A DNA stretch of 64,000 nt from Adiantum capillus-veneris (GCA_014529385.2 CM043968.1:11179148-11243147), one strand, 5' to 3'; positions 11,273 through 22,532 are shown, counted from the first letter of the stretch. The notes: generated by a model from the letters alone, not told the origin. Made by a program: numbers and translations.

Positions 11273-12860
11273 GTGGACATAGAGAGTGGCAAAGAAGAGG
11301 ATAAGAAGAATGAGGATAAAATGAGTGTACTATCCCACTACAAAAAATTCACTATCCTAGACAGAAAGGTAGTGATGAAACAGCCCATACAAGAGCATAA
11401 GCACAAGGAGTCTTACGACGGGCCAAAAGACACAAAGAAGATAGACTTGGTAGAACTAGGGGAAGAGCCAAGGCTGGCGGTCTATATAGCAATTGATCTG
11501 AGTTTTGATGAAGAGGAGAAGCTGATAAGCCTTCTCAAGGAGTGCAAGGATGTGTTTGCATGGTCATACAAAGACTTAAAGGGAGTAGATTTGACAATAT
11601 GCCAATACACGATCCCATTGAAACTTGAAAGGCCTAGCCGACAGAGACCATACACGTATAATGATATGTTTGTTAAGCACATCAAGAAAGAGATTGATAA
11701 ACTAAAGGAAGCTGAGTTCATTTATGAGATAGAACACACTGTCTGGGTATCTCCAATTGTGGTAGTCCCTAAGAAGAATGGTAAACTTTGATTGTGTGTT
11801 AATCTCAAGAAGGTTAATGCAGCCACAATAAGGGATAATTATCTCTTACCTATCACTAATCATGTTTAGGAACAAGTGGTAGGCAAGCATGCATATTCCT
11901 TCTTAGATGGATCCTTTGGCTAAAACCAGCTTTCAATCGCTCTTGAAGATCAATATAAGACAAAATTTGTCACCGAGTGGGGTATATATGCATGTTGGGT
12001 AATGTCGTTTGGGTTGACCAATGCCCCCTCAACATTCTAGAGATTAATGGGACATGCTTTTAAAGAATACTTGAGGATATTCTTGGAGATTTATATAGAT
12101 GATCTATGTGTACACTCTCTCTTGAGAAATGAATATACGGAACACCTTAGAAAATTATTTTTAAAGTATAGGATATACAAGATCTACCTTAACTCAAAAA
12201 AGTGCACATTCATGGTTAGACAAGGTAGAATCCTAGGACATACTATCTCAAAAAATGGCATATCTACGGATTTAGATAAGATAAAAGTGATTGTAGGGAT
12301 GCCTAGACCAAAAAACACAAAGCAGGTACAATGCTTTATGAGACACTGTGGTTATTACATGAGGTTTATAAAAATGTATGCGGTCATTGCTCAACCTCTG
12401 TATAGACTTATAGTAGACTTTGAATGGATGGAGGAGTGTGAGGAGTCATTTAAAAAGTTAAAGCAAGCACTCACATCCGCTTTAGTTGTAAAAGCATCAG
12501 ATTGGGAAAGGATATTTCAGGTTCATATTGATGCTTTGGCATTTGCTATTGGATACATCTTGGTTCAATCAAGAGAAGGAAATATTTCCCAGTCTGTTAT
12601 GAAAGCAAGCAGCTTAGCAGTGCTGAAAATAACTTCACTATCATTGACAAGGAAGGGCTAGGGATGATATATGTTGTTAAGAATTTTTGGCATTATCTCC
12701 TTACAAACCAGTTTTTGTTTTTCATTGATCATCAAGCCCTCTTATACTTGTAAACAAACCATGCAATACCGGACGTATTATACATTGGTCTGCTCCAATC
12801 CTCCTAGGTGATTTCCCTACATATTCAATATTGTCTCTTCAAAACTTGCCCATGCTACCT
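11273..12860 (+). pseudogene. Ty3/gypsy reverse transcriptase and RNase H relic
   Basis: Frames at 11273-11791 and 12047-12661 contain pre-RT ('LISLLKECKDVFAWSYKDL'), RT ('ADFIYEIEHTVWVSPIVVV'-type block, 'PKKNGKL'), the thumb-side 'YIDDLCVHS' at about 12090-12120 (YxDD retained), 'KCTFMVRQGRILGHTISKNGI', and RNase H landmarks ('VHIDALAFAIGYIL', later 'FFIDHQALLYL'). A stop at 11789-11791 and a frameshift near 12045 and after 12661 inactivate it. No integrase follows: coding similarity fades after about 12860. It is the RT of the family whose gag-protease is also found, without RT, at 39-43.6 kb. Confidence 0.85.
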
Positions 12861-14129
12861 TAGTCTTTTGTTGCTACATGGATTTTCTCAAAAGAAAAGC
12901 AACGTGCAAACTTTGCAACAATCTCACCACAAGATGGAGGGGTGTGGTATACCTTATGGAGTAACAACTTAGAATCTCTAACCAGGTTTGGCTACACATG
13001 ATTCAAGTAAATCTTGATATTTTTCTAGTGTCTTTGCTTGAAAGTAGTCGTCCATTAGTCATCAAGCAGGTCTTGATCTCAATAAGAACTTTTGGAAGCA
13101 CACTATCCACGATCTAGCCATACTCTTCATGAAGCTCTTTAGTTGTATAGAAAAACTTGCTCAATATAGGATATTTCTCCATTTTGTTTTTTACTTGCAA
13201 CAAAAAGAATAGGAATTAGAGATGCCATCATTGCCCAAACGAATCATCTTTCCATATATTACTTTACTTTCAATAGCTCTTTATCTTTCCTCAAGAATAC
13301 CATGTGGTCTAAACTCCAAAACTCCTTTTTGACAACACTAATTATTCACTACCCAATTTATTCAAGAAACTCTTGGTGTTGAGCCCATCTTAAAAACCTT
13401 ACAAACCAATTGTATCACTTCAAAAACCAGATCAAATCTATTCCATATAAACAAAAAGATCCATATATCCACCTTGTCAACATGAACGTGCTCGGTCTAA
13501 TTGACCATTCAAAGCAATCAATGTTTGACAATTATTATGCATTCCAAGAATGTGCTCGACGTGTTCTTGCCATTCTGAGCACTCTGTAATCGACACAATC
13601 TACCACCATTGCACCCGAGGTACCCCCTCTGTTTCCTAACCTGGTTGACAAAAAATAAGAAGGGTTTTAAGAGGTATCATACCAAGAATTTTTTACTTTC
13701 AATTAGTCTAGTGCATTAATACTTATATATCTATGTCATTTCTCAAGGAAGGCTATCTTGTGCACAAGCAATGTGAGTTTATTTTTGGATAACTAGCTCA
13801 TTCCTTAGGTGTCACCATGAATTTCTATTGGCAAGGTGCAAAGAGAAACATCCTTTGAGTTTGAATTCTACCTTCCCGGCTAAGAATTAAGAGAATACCT
13901 CTTTCCCATTTACTAGATGTACCCTTAATTTTATGTTTGGATACTAACTTAACTTTAGGTTTCCTTAAGCATTTTAAAAAAGTAAATAATATGTACTATT
14001 ACAATATACAAGTAACTCAAGGTTTTATTGTTTCATAGCAATTCAAATATCTACCCATTGTTTTTGAGCTCTAGGATTGCTAATTGTGGTCCAAACAAGT
14101 GGCTCTATAATCTTCCTTGTACATTAAGG
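12861..14129. other. No confident gene; faint RT-like relic
   Basis: This is AT-rich decayed DNA. On the plus strand near 13740-13840 a 'LKEGYLVHKQCEFIFG' then 'LAHSLG' pattern resembles the RT block between the YxDD motif and the LGH motif, but it is broken by a stop. Nothing else could be assigned. Confidence 0.35.
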
Positions 14130-14990
14130 TTGGTTCTCCCACGGCTGCATATGTTCTTGCTCCTCTTCTTCTTCCACTTCCTCTACCATGTCCTCCATTT
14201 CTACCTCCTCTTAGATCATCCCCTTGATTTATCTAAGGTTGAGAAATGGTTATGGCAGTAAATCCACCAAGTTTTTTCTCTTCTGGATAATTATTTATAT
14301 GGTGTCTCATCTAATTTCATCCATAGCACCTGACATTTAGAAAGGTCTGTTTCAAGCTTACTTGAGCAACTACTCCACATTGTTGATGTCATTGGTTGAA
14401 GGTTTCTCTAACTGTTCTTCCAAAGTTGTTAAAACTATTATAGTTCCTTGTAGGGATGATTCCTTCTACTGCAAGCGGTTTGGCTCTTAGAAGGGCATCC
14501 TGAATGGATGTAGGCCTCATAGCTTCAAGGCGACGTGCTCAATAATTTGTTAAGTCCTTAACAAAAATGGAAAATATGTTTGTCTATTGTCATTTGGGGA
14601 GCATAGCATCGTAAAGACGTATACTTGGTGTAGTACTCCTTCTACAAAATCCCTATTTGGCATAAACCAAAAGAAACTCATTTATCTTAATAGCCTAATG
14701 TGCAAGACGGAGATAGCGCTCTTTTATTGTCTGCTTCCTCTTCTCCCAAGATGGTCTACGGGAGGGATTGTCTTTACAATGTTGTTTCCACTAGAGTTTT
14801 GTGTCTCCACTGAGACAAAACATGCCTACCATCGCTTGATTCTCTTGAGCAGTCAAGATACTCATCCATAGCATCCAGTCATATTTCAGCATCATGATTG
14901 ATGTTGGGTCCTTCTCCCTTGAAGGTGGGGAGTTGCACTTGCTTTAGTAATAGTTTCTTTTCTTGTGTAATTGTGTAAAGGCTATTCATG
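14130..14990 (-). pseudogene. Retrotransposon gag relic
   Basis: In shifting minus-strand frames this reads as a gypsy gag: a capsid-like part ('MVGMFCLSGDTKL', 'QTIKERYLRLAH') at about 14690-14860, 'ARRLEAMRPTSIQDALLRAK' at about 14480-14540, 'GRTVRETFNQ' at about 14395-14425, and a Gly/Arg-rich nucleocapsid stretch at about 14140-14215. Stops and indels are frequent. No protease or RT in the same orientation could be followed to its left with confidence. Confidence 0.55.
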
Positions 14991-15190
14991 CGAGCATCAC
15001 CCTAGGATTGAATAGCGAGGTTTAGTACTAAATAAAGATCTACCTTTTTTATGCTTTCAAAATTATCTCATACTCAAAACAATTGCACACTAAATGAAGA
15101 CAGTGGCAAAACCATAAACGACTCTTACATGAGCATGATGCATACTGGAGTTTTACAGACCATATAGAGTAATCTGTTGGATTTGGATGC

Positions 15191-15341
15191 AGGATCTACC
15201 ATGGGTATGCACGCTCGCCTACCATGAGAGCCGATATGACTGCATGTAGATCAGCTGAGCGAGCTAGTCGGTGTAGGTTGAGAGAGCCTCTCACCTGTTT
15301 TCTTGTACATACTAGTAATTTAGCTAGTAGGACCCACTTAT
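15191..15341 (+). repeat. Left arm of a 540-bp inverted repeat
   Basis: The reverse complement of this arm aligns along its whole length with 15580-15730, starting with ATAAGTGGGTC and passing through 'CTAGCTAA(A)TTACTAGTAT' and 'TTGATCTACATGCA'-like words. By eye the identity is about three quarters. The 238-bp loop (15342-15579) contains its own short hairpin at 15434-15466 (CCTTATT.TTGTTGT and its complement). Confidence 0.75.
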
Positions 15342-15579
15342 CGGCACATTTGCTTTTAAGTGGGAGATTTTTGGGGTATAGGCATCTGTGTCTTTCCCGA
15401 CCGCCCAGGCTATGGGCGCTTGCCCACTCATCACCTTATTTGTTGTACATATACACAACAATAAGGAGTAGCTCAATTGAAGCCGACTCCACCCACACAC
15501 TATCTACTCCTCTCCTTCTCTCCTTCCCACACGCACACCACACCGTGCATGCACGCATCCATGCAACCACACTCTTCAA

Positions 15580-15730
15580 ATAAGTGGGTCAATCTAGCTA
15601 ATTACTAGTATATACAAGTAATATAAGCTAGAGACTCTCCCAGCCTATGCCAATTGGCTCACTCATTTGATCTACATGCAACCTTATTGGCTCTTGTGAT
15701 AGGTGATCATGCGAATCCACGCTAGAGCCT
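15580..15730 (-). repeat. Right arm of a 540-bp inverted repeat
   Basis: This arm pairs with 15191-15341 (see the left arm). No target-site duplication or transposase is visible next to the arms, so it may be a decayed foldback element or two LTR fragments in opposite orientation. Confidence 0.75.
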
Positions 15731-16246
15731 ACATGAAAATCCCTCATACACCTCTTTATGGATTGCATAGCTCCACAATGCATCATGATAGACATAGCAT
15801 GACTAACAATCCCTACTATAAATGCTCCCATTAAAGCTGCTAGGTCGGACCTTAATACTAGTAGATGCTCAAACACTAATGAAATATGTGCAATCGGGCC
15901 TCAACACTAGTAGGACGTACAAGAGATGCCCAAATGCTGATGAAATCTATGCAAACCTAGTTGTACTAGCCTCGTCAATGCTATCTGCATGCACTACATC
16001 ATCATGAGTACTCATCACGGATGGATGTGATATTATCAACACTAGCATGGCTATGTCCCTCTCCTCCATAGGTGGAACTATGTGTTGTGGCATCAACTCA
16101 TCGGCCTCTAACATGAGCATATTAAAGAGCTTCATGTTTGTCATCTTTGTGTGTGTCTCTAGGGAACATGCCTACTCTACCTTTGTTTGCATAGACTCTA
16201 ACAACACTTACTATGTCTCACTTGATCAATCATGTTCCACTTCTGA
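15731..16246. other. Non-coding, with a short tandem repeat
   Basis: No gene. At about 15855-15955 a unit of about 60 bp containing ACTAGTAG, 'GATGC(T/C)CAAA' and 'TGATGAAAT(A/C)T(A/G)TGCAA' occurs twice. Confidence 0.45.
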
Positions 16247-16520
16247 TGTTACACAGCTTGTAGTAGGCACTACTCCAAGTGCACAAGGAGATCAACAACC
16301 CTGCTTCACCATCTAGCCATAGAAAAAATGGGGAAGCCTTCCTCATTCTCGAGATGTATAGTGTGTGGCCTATTGTCCACACTTGTCTGACTGCTCGTGC
16401 ACTCTGGCACGGGTGTCCTCACCCACCACTAAACCCTGGATGGCACCTTGCCATGGCACTTTGTCCATGGCCTCGGCCATCCAATCAATGATATGTCACA
16501 ATGTTACAGCCTATGTGACA
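16247..16520 (-). repeat. 3' LTR of the 16-19 kb gypsy
   Basis: It starts TGTTACACAGC and ends CCTATGTGACA in plus-strand order, and aligns with 19407-19678 through shared words such as 'GTAGTACTCCAAGTGCA' (one mismatch) and 'GGATG(G/A)CACCTTG'. The pyrimidine-rich tract 'ttaccccctccccctcccc' immediately right of it is the polypurine tract of the minus strand. Confidence 0.8.
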
Positions 16521-16916
16521 TTACCCCCTCCCCCTCCCCTATAAAGTGTTTTCATCCTTGAAAACAACATGGGGAATCTTTTGGCAATTGTGCTATAGCA
16601 TTTCCACATTGCCCCTTCCTCATCTAAGTCTGTCCACTTAACTAGTACCTCCTAATACACTTTATTACTAGTTTTTCTATCTCAATACCCTATAATCCTT
16701 TCCAATTCATGTGGTATCTTTTGGCGGCTCTATCAAGTCAACCAAAACCTCTAGAGAAACTACATTTTCCAACCCATGAATTATACTCATGAGTGTTGTG
16801 GTCTTGATTAACTTTAACTTCTTAACTATTGAGTAGTTTAATAAGTAATCACTAGCTCCATCATCTATGAAGACAATGACACTACGGCCACCTATGGTGC
16901 CATACATGTGCATCAT
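16521..16916 (-). pseudogene. Protease fused by deletion to the integrase C-terminal region
   Basis: The frame 16707-16916 begins with the gypsy protease block ('VFIDDGASDYLLNYSIVKKL'). After about 50 residues it passes without a stop into 'EVLVDLIEPP', which in the intact relative (31536-31808) is the segment between integrase and the chromodomain. Below 16707, decayed chromodomain-like sequence runs to the polypurine tract. The whole RT-RNase H-integrase block is therefore missing at a junction near 16775-16790. Such a product could not support transposition. Confidence 0.7.
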
Positions 16917-17294
16917 GTCATGAGGACCTATGCTAGGTTGGTTGCATTATTTTAGACCAACGACCACCCTGACTTCTCTGGTCCATCCTCTCCCCTTGCC
17001 TCTCACTACAAGACCCTTTTCTTTTAAACCCCACCCCCTTTTTCTCTTTATCCCCAGCTCTACCTACCCCATCTTGCACACCACGGTGCTTGTTGTCGTC
17101 ATAAATTTGCACATATTTGATTGCCTTGGATCAGGAGGCTCAACATACTCAAGGTAATCACCTGTGAGGCATCTCTTGAAGACTTCTAGCATCTAGAATA
17201 CATCAATCCCTTTCAACTTGAGTACTATCTCTCTATAGTCCAAGATGTGCTAAGCTAGGAGCTTGCTCTCCATCAAGAACTTGTCCCATAAGTC

Positions 17295-18100
17295 CTAGTT
17301 TCTCTCTTCTTGGTTGCCTTGCAAGAGTTCCTTTTGAAACATCGTTTCGAAATTAGGCCAAGTGGTAGGACAAGTAGTCAAACTTTTCCACCACTTGTAC
17401 ACCTTGTCAGTCAACAAGAATCTAGCCTCTACAGGTTGCACATGGCAAGGTTGCTTCCATAGTGCATGAATGACCAACCACGTTGCTAGGAACATATTCA
17501 TTGAATCTTTGTTCCACTCTCTTTTCTCACCTCTAAACATAGGCAATTTGAAATATTTGAGTAGGGACAAGATTGTCTCTTTGGATGGCCCCATAGGCAC
17601 ATCAATCTGGACTCTCATGTTCATGGGTGAGGCTACACTCACTCACACCACAGGATCTCTCCTATTATGAGGAATAAGAAATCCGACCGAAGTGGCCCCG
17701 TCAACGCATCTAGGTGTGTGGAGATGCTCTATAACATTGTGATTACATCATCATGGACCTTCTCTAAGGTGGTCAATTATGCCTAAAAATATTTAAATAT
17801 CCCACTAGAGAGCTTTGTCTCTGCCAAGACATCGGCAGGGGTCAGCTAGGTCATAGTCCTTGGTTCCTTATCATCCCCCTTGGCGATGCCATGTTGGTGG
17901 ACTCTATAGGTGCACCGCACATGAAGTGTGTTGGCAGGTCATGTGAGGTGACCGGTGAACGTGCTCCACAATGGGAGAAAACCTGGCATCTATGGCTAGA
18001 CAATTTGGTCAATGTTAAGCCCATAACTGATGAGAGCAAACCCCAAAGGCTAGAGAACAGAGGGCCGTGAGAGACACTACATCTAGGAGACATTTTTTAA
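17295..18100 (-). pseudogene. Gypsy gag relic
   Basis: The 115-codon frame at 17295-17642 shows the capsid core of gypsy Gag ('YFKLPMFRGEKREWNKDSM', 'VYKWWKSL', 'TWPNFETMFQKELL'). Sequence to 18100 in other frames looks like the Gag N-terminal part, ending at a possible ATG near 18093. Stops between the pieces show decay. It belongs to the 16247-19678 element. Confidence 0.7.
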
Positions 18101-18584
18101 CTTTCTTGCATTAAAATTTAAATGCAATAATGTCCAAATTGAAATAACTCAAACTTTGAAAAAATAACGCTAATGAATTAGCAATAGAGAAAAAATAGTC
18201 ACCCCTCTCTTTTCCAAAATCACAAGCCGGTGTCAAAGTCATCGTATCGTAGTGTATCCGCTTTGGAAGTCCATCACAAGCAAGAGCTTTGTCTTTGTAT
18301 TTCTATGCCATTGAGTTCACACCATGATGGTTCTGCTCCCTAAGTGCACAAAGATCCCCTTGTCAATGTTGTATGTAAAGAGGTTCACCGACATTCTTCA
18401 ACTTTCCCCTATGGGGATTAAACAAAACCCTTCTTGAATAAAAGCATGTTCACTGCCCTGTAGGAAACCTTCTTGAAAAAAAATCCTAGTCAATGCCATA
18501 TAGGAAACCTTCTTTACACCCTCTCAAATCCAATTCCCTTTCAAGATATGGGAACCATCTCCACTTTACATGAAGGCCAATTAA

Positions 18585-18895
18585 ATTAGTTAAAATAAAT
18601 ATTTTTCTCTATAAACAGGTGTTGGGGCACAATGCATCATTTTATGTGTGGAGGAGTGCAAAACAAAGATGAAAATGAGATCTATACGTCGAAAAAATTT
18701 GAGCGTGAACGGGAGTACAGAGACGACATACAACATTGCCAGAGATTTGTAGTGTAACAAAATTGGGGGTTTGAAGCGAGACAGTCCGACGGGAGTAATA
18801 TGCCATTTTGCCAAATGGGTTTGATCTCATGATCTGACGGTGGAGATTGAAACACCACCCACTCTAACCATTCGACCATCGGGCGCTTCGTGTCC
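18585..18895 (-). mobile_element. Possible tRNA-derived SINE
   Basis: On the minus strand the segment beginning near 18895 has an RNA polymerase III A-box-like word (TGGTTAGAGTGG) about 35-45 bp before a B-box-like word (GAGATCAAACCC), the layout of a tRNA-derived SINE head. The presumed body runs left for about 230 bp to an AT-rich end near 18590. The anticodon stem (GGTGG/CCACC) closes an 11-base loop, so it is not a working tRNA. Its ends are uncertain and no second copy is in the window. Confidence 0.45.
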
Positions 18896-19392
18896 TCAAA
18901 TTGGTGGAAGGTGGAAGGTAGTAGGGTCCCTCAACAGGGACCCAGAATTTTTATTGGCCCCTTTACCCTAGAGATGCTGGAGTATTGGAGGTGTCGGGGA
19001 CCAAGGGTGACTTGTTATTTTGGGATGGCACCAGCCTTGAGTAGTGAACACAAGTGGTATTAGGCGGACAATAACAAGCGGCAGGCGGTGATGCTTGCAC
19101 GTCTCCTAAAAATCTCTCCCCCATGAGCTTGGAGCTAGTGCTACTATGGAAAACTTTGTCATAGGTGCGTTGTGTTCATGCAGGCAGGCTATTCGTGGTG
19201 GTGAGTGGTTGGATGGCAAGTGGTGATAGAGAGAGGGAGGGAGGAAGAGAGAGGGTGTGCCTCCTACTTTAAGTCTCCATAGCTTCCTGCTTCATCCCCC
19301 TTGTTCCCTCTAGATTCCCTAATTCTCCCTCTATTTAATAAAGATTATGGCTAAAGTCATGTGGGTCCGGTCATGCGAGGTGATCTGAGCTA

Positions 19393-19406
19393 GGCTTTGA
19401 TACCAA
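19393..19406 (-). promoter_or_regulatory. Primer binding site, initiator-Met tRNA type
   Basis: The minus strand reads TTGGTATCAAAGCC immediately inside the right-hand LTR. This matches the initiator-Met tRNA 3' end apart from one G-to-A change (TGGTATCAGAGC), and it fixes the element's direction. Confidence 0.8.
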
Positions 19407-19678
19407 TGCTAGATAGCTTGTAGCAAGCAGTACTCCAAGTGCATGAAGACGGCAACAACCTTGGCTCACCACCCAGTCATAAAGGAGAATGGGGAATCCT
19501 TCCCCATTCTTGGGTTTTATATTGTGTGGCTTGATGTCCACACTTTCCTAGTCCCCCGTGCACTCCGACACAGGCATCCTTACGCACTGAACCCCGGATG
19601 ACACCTTGTCCTGGTCCGCTGACCATGGCCCTAGCCATCCGATCAATCATCTATCATGACATTATTGCTAACGTAACA
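19407..19678 (-). repeat. 5' LTR of the 16-19 kb gypsy
   Basis: It starts TGCTAGATAGC and ends GCTAACGTAACA in plus-strand order and is the partner of 16247-16520. The LTRs differ at many positions, which indicates an old insertion. Confidence 0.8.
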
Positions 19679-20420
19679 TCTACCTCTGCAAAGTCCATTG
19701 ACATGTCCTGCATAGCTACATGCTCTGTCTCCACACATGGATAAGACATGTCTCGTCTCTCACATATCACATGTCAGTGAAGCAATCAAGACCAAACCGT
19801 TTCAAACCTCAAATATGTCCAATGGTACAGAGAAGCCATATCAAGCTCCTCTCGCAATCACAAACAATCTGCAACACATTTGGAAAGACTAATCTTGAAG
19901 CAGTACATGACAAGCACAATTTGCTAGATGTCTCATTGAGATCAAACTCTACGCAATCTCAGGAACATAACGCACATGCCATAGCATAAAAGATGCACCA
20001 CTCAATAATAACAAGAATACATCTCCTACATACTCAATGTCAAACGCAAAACCATCGACCAAGTACACACAACCAAGAATCCCACTAGAGAAGGCATTAG
20101 ACCACTCATGACATGGTATGAGGTGGAAGGCTGCATCCTCATCTAGTAACCAATAAGAAGAAATGTCACCTCTACCAGAAATATAAGCAAGAAGAACACT
20201 AGAGGTAAACATGACATCACCATCACTCGCATATGAAGCCATCTCTCTAGCCTACGTCAAAATCTCACATGCATCACACGTACATCTTTGTTGCTACCTC
20301 ATATGTCTGCAACAGTACCTAATGTGCCTTGTGTGACCACAATGCTAGAAATGCAAGTATCGGTATGAATAACTCCATCTCTCACAATTCATCTATGTAG
20401 ACTCTGAACTATCACACATA
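19679..20420 (-). pseudogene. Ty1/copia gag zinc knuckle and protease relic
   Basis: The minus-strand frame at 19949-20242 contains the copia protease pattern: 'YWLLDEDAAFHLIPCHEW' where the family has LDSGA-x-FH, then 'GCVYLVDGFAFDIEYVG' and 'LLLLSGASFMLWHVRYVP'. The active-site triplet is Asp-Glu-Asp instead of Asp-Ser-Gly. Upstream at about 20290-20360 a zinc-knuckle-like pattern ('HCGHTRHIRYCC') survives with its first Cys lost. No integrase or RT of this copy could be followed; the gypsy LTR at 19678 cuts it off. Confidence 0.65.
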
Positions 20421-20675
20421 TCTGCTATAATGGATGTCAAGAAACCAAAATTTTCATATGCATCCAAAAAGTGAATGGCAAGAAATCTTGGGAGAATCCA
20501 TCAGCCATAAATTGTATCAAAGATGCCAAAGTGGGAGATCACATATATTTGCTATAATGGATGTCGAGGAACCAAAATTTGCATATGCATCCAAAAAGTG
20601 TATGCCAAGAAATCTTGGGAGAATCCGGCAAAGTCTCAACCATAAACCGTATCAAAGATGCCAAAGTGAGAGATC
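20413..20675. repeat. Tandem duplication, 127-bp unit
   Basis: Two copies beginning at 'gctataatggatgtc' (20424 and 20551) share the run from 'aaccaaaattt' to 'ccaaagtg.gagatcacat', with scattered differences and a short insertion in the second copy. Confidence 0.85.
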
Positions 20676-22259
20676 ACATCGACCACTACACAATCATAAC
20701 CATGATTAACACATATGCAACATGTAGTTCAACGTAGCTCTACCAAAGAAACATGTAGAACTTGTAGTTTGTGACTACCTGTAACCTATAAGCAGTAGAC
20801 TCGCGATCAAAATATCCATAGATCAAAAACAGTACATTACATATAACGTGTAGCCATTACGAGCATACACAGATCTCACTCCTGCGAGAGTGGATTAAAA
20901 AACAATAAATTTGTATCCAAAAGCGATAAAAAATCTGGTCAAGTGAAACTCAATCACTGTCAATGTGGGAGTAAAATGACCACTATTGCATCAGAGAGTA
21001 AATTGCAAATATGTAGAAATTATGGCGAGCACTTGGGAAGAAATCCGGCAGAGTTTTTCATGTAATTTGAGTAAAATCTCAAATAAAATCGGCTATATGC
21101 ATAAATAGAGATTAAATGTCTCATTTATAATCTGGCATACATGGCATCCAAATGTGTATCAATTTAAAAGCCACATCCCAAACCAACACATTGCATACAA
21201 AAATGCAAGGTAAATTATCTCTCAAATAGCACCACTATGTGACATACAGATCCAAAGAGGCAAACTATGTAATGCTCTGCAATCCAACTGTCAAATCTTC
21301 TATGTGTAGGAATTGATGCATGTTGCTACAAAAAAACTCAACATTGAAAATTTCTAAATTTTGATCTCCTCAATGTGTCTTGAATGTCGTGAAACCCTAG
21401 TTAGACTCCTAGATCATACAGATCCAAGTCCAAGTGTGAGAGATAGGCCAAAAACAACGTTTTTTTGTGCAAGAATCGATGCACGTTGCTACAAAAAAAC
21501 TCAACATTGAAAATTTCTAAATTTTGATCTCCTCAATGTGTCTTGAATGTCGTGAAACCCTAGTTAGACTCCTAGATCATACAGATCCAAGTCCAAGTGT
21601 GAGAGATAGGCCAAAAACAACAATTTTTTGTGTGTATCACACGTAGCATTACCTCTTTTTTCAGCTACAAGCCCATCTATTAAACCATGGCATCTATCAA
21701 ACAGAACAATTTTTACTCATCACAAATCACCCACAACCCATAAATCACACCATGCACACATCATACTAATAGTAAGACAAAATGAACACCCCCTCAAACC
21801 ATGAATTTGATTTTTAAAAATACAATATCAAAGTCCTTAATCATAGTTTGTGTCATACATACTCATATGCACACCATGAAAATCGAACAAAAAATTTCAA
21901 TGAAAATTACCTTCTATGTTGCTTGACGATAGTTGAACACACATAGAAGATCCTCATTTGTCAGCTTGCTCTGATGGATAAACATATTATGGTTCCAATC
22001 CAAGCCAAATAGTGAAGGAAATATGCTTGCAAGCCATACATGGTTTTCTATGTGCCACTTGTTTGGCAAAGTCTCTACGCGTACACATCAGGCTACTAGC
22101 AATGTGAACTTCATACCTCTGTTCCCAGACTTGTGATGAAGATGTCTCCAGCATGAATTTTTCATGCATGCCTGCCTTCACGATAGTGAGCTGAACAATC
22201 TATGCCTCCATGGTTATGACTCATTCAATTCTCTCCGAGGCTTGAATTGATACTCCGGG
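20676..22259. other. Non-coding stretch around a tandem duplication
   Basis: AT-rich DNA with no supported gene apart from the 163-bp duplication listed separately. A short minus-strand frame at 21987-22181 has no recognisable domain. Confidence 0.45.
21311..21636. repeat. Tandem duplication, 163-bp unit, nearly identical copies
   Basis: 21311-21473 and 21474-21636 are almost base-for-base equal ('gttgctacaaaaaaactcaa' through 'gagataggccaaaaacaac'). Differences are confined to a few positions, so the duplication is recent relative to the decay around it. Confidence 0.95.
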
Positions 22260-22532
22260 TCAATAACACACGTTGATGGTTTCCTTTGCTGCAATTTTCT
22301 TGATTGTGAAGCCTCTTGTGTCCAATTCCAATAGCTCCAAAGCATTCAAATTTGTTCCCTTTTCCACTGGGTACTCTTTTAGGGCATTGGGTGATTGTGT
22401 TAGAAATCTTCCATGTGTGATCCACACCATTATCTCATAACCACATGAATTATTCCTTTGAACCGGTCCCTTTACCAGTGTCATCTCCTCTCTCCCATGT
22501 ATGAATCCCCCAGCAGATGTTACCATATACAT
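22260..22532 (-). pseudogene. Unknown coding fragment next to the copia insertion
   Basis: A 90-codon minus-strand frame ('HGREEMTLVKGPVQRNNSCG', 'LELLELDTRGFTIKKIAAK') ends at a TGA-type stop at 22260. It has coding-like composition, but I do not recognise it. Its upstream part runs into the start of the copia element, so it may be a gene fragment that was interrupted. Confidence 0.3.

Larger units (their letters stand above)
16247..19678 (-). mobile_element. Internally deleted chromodomain-type gypsy element with both LTRs
   Basis: Two similar LTRs (16247-16520 and 19407-19678, 274 and 272 bp, both of TG...CA form) enclose 2.9 kb. A primer binding site lies beside the right LTR and a pyrimidine tract (polypurine on the minus strand) beside the left LTR, so the element reads right to left. 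Gag, protease and the C-terminal end of integrase are present, but RT, RNase H and most of integrase are missing. The flanks TCTGA and TCTAC are only a weak match to a 5-bp duplication. The layout matches the larger gypsy at 31380-61050, which belongs to a related family. Confidence 0.8.

Noticed and set aside
15224-15583. 119-codon plus-strand frame
   Set aside because: It runs through one arm and the loop of the inverted repeat, has biased Ser/Arg/His composition and resembles no protein.
18820-18895. A functional tRNA gene
   Set aside because: The anticodon stem closes an 11-base loop and the acceptor stem does not pair. It fits a SINE head better.
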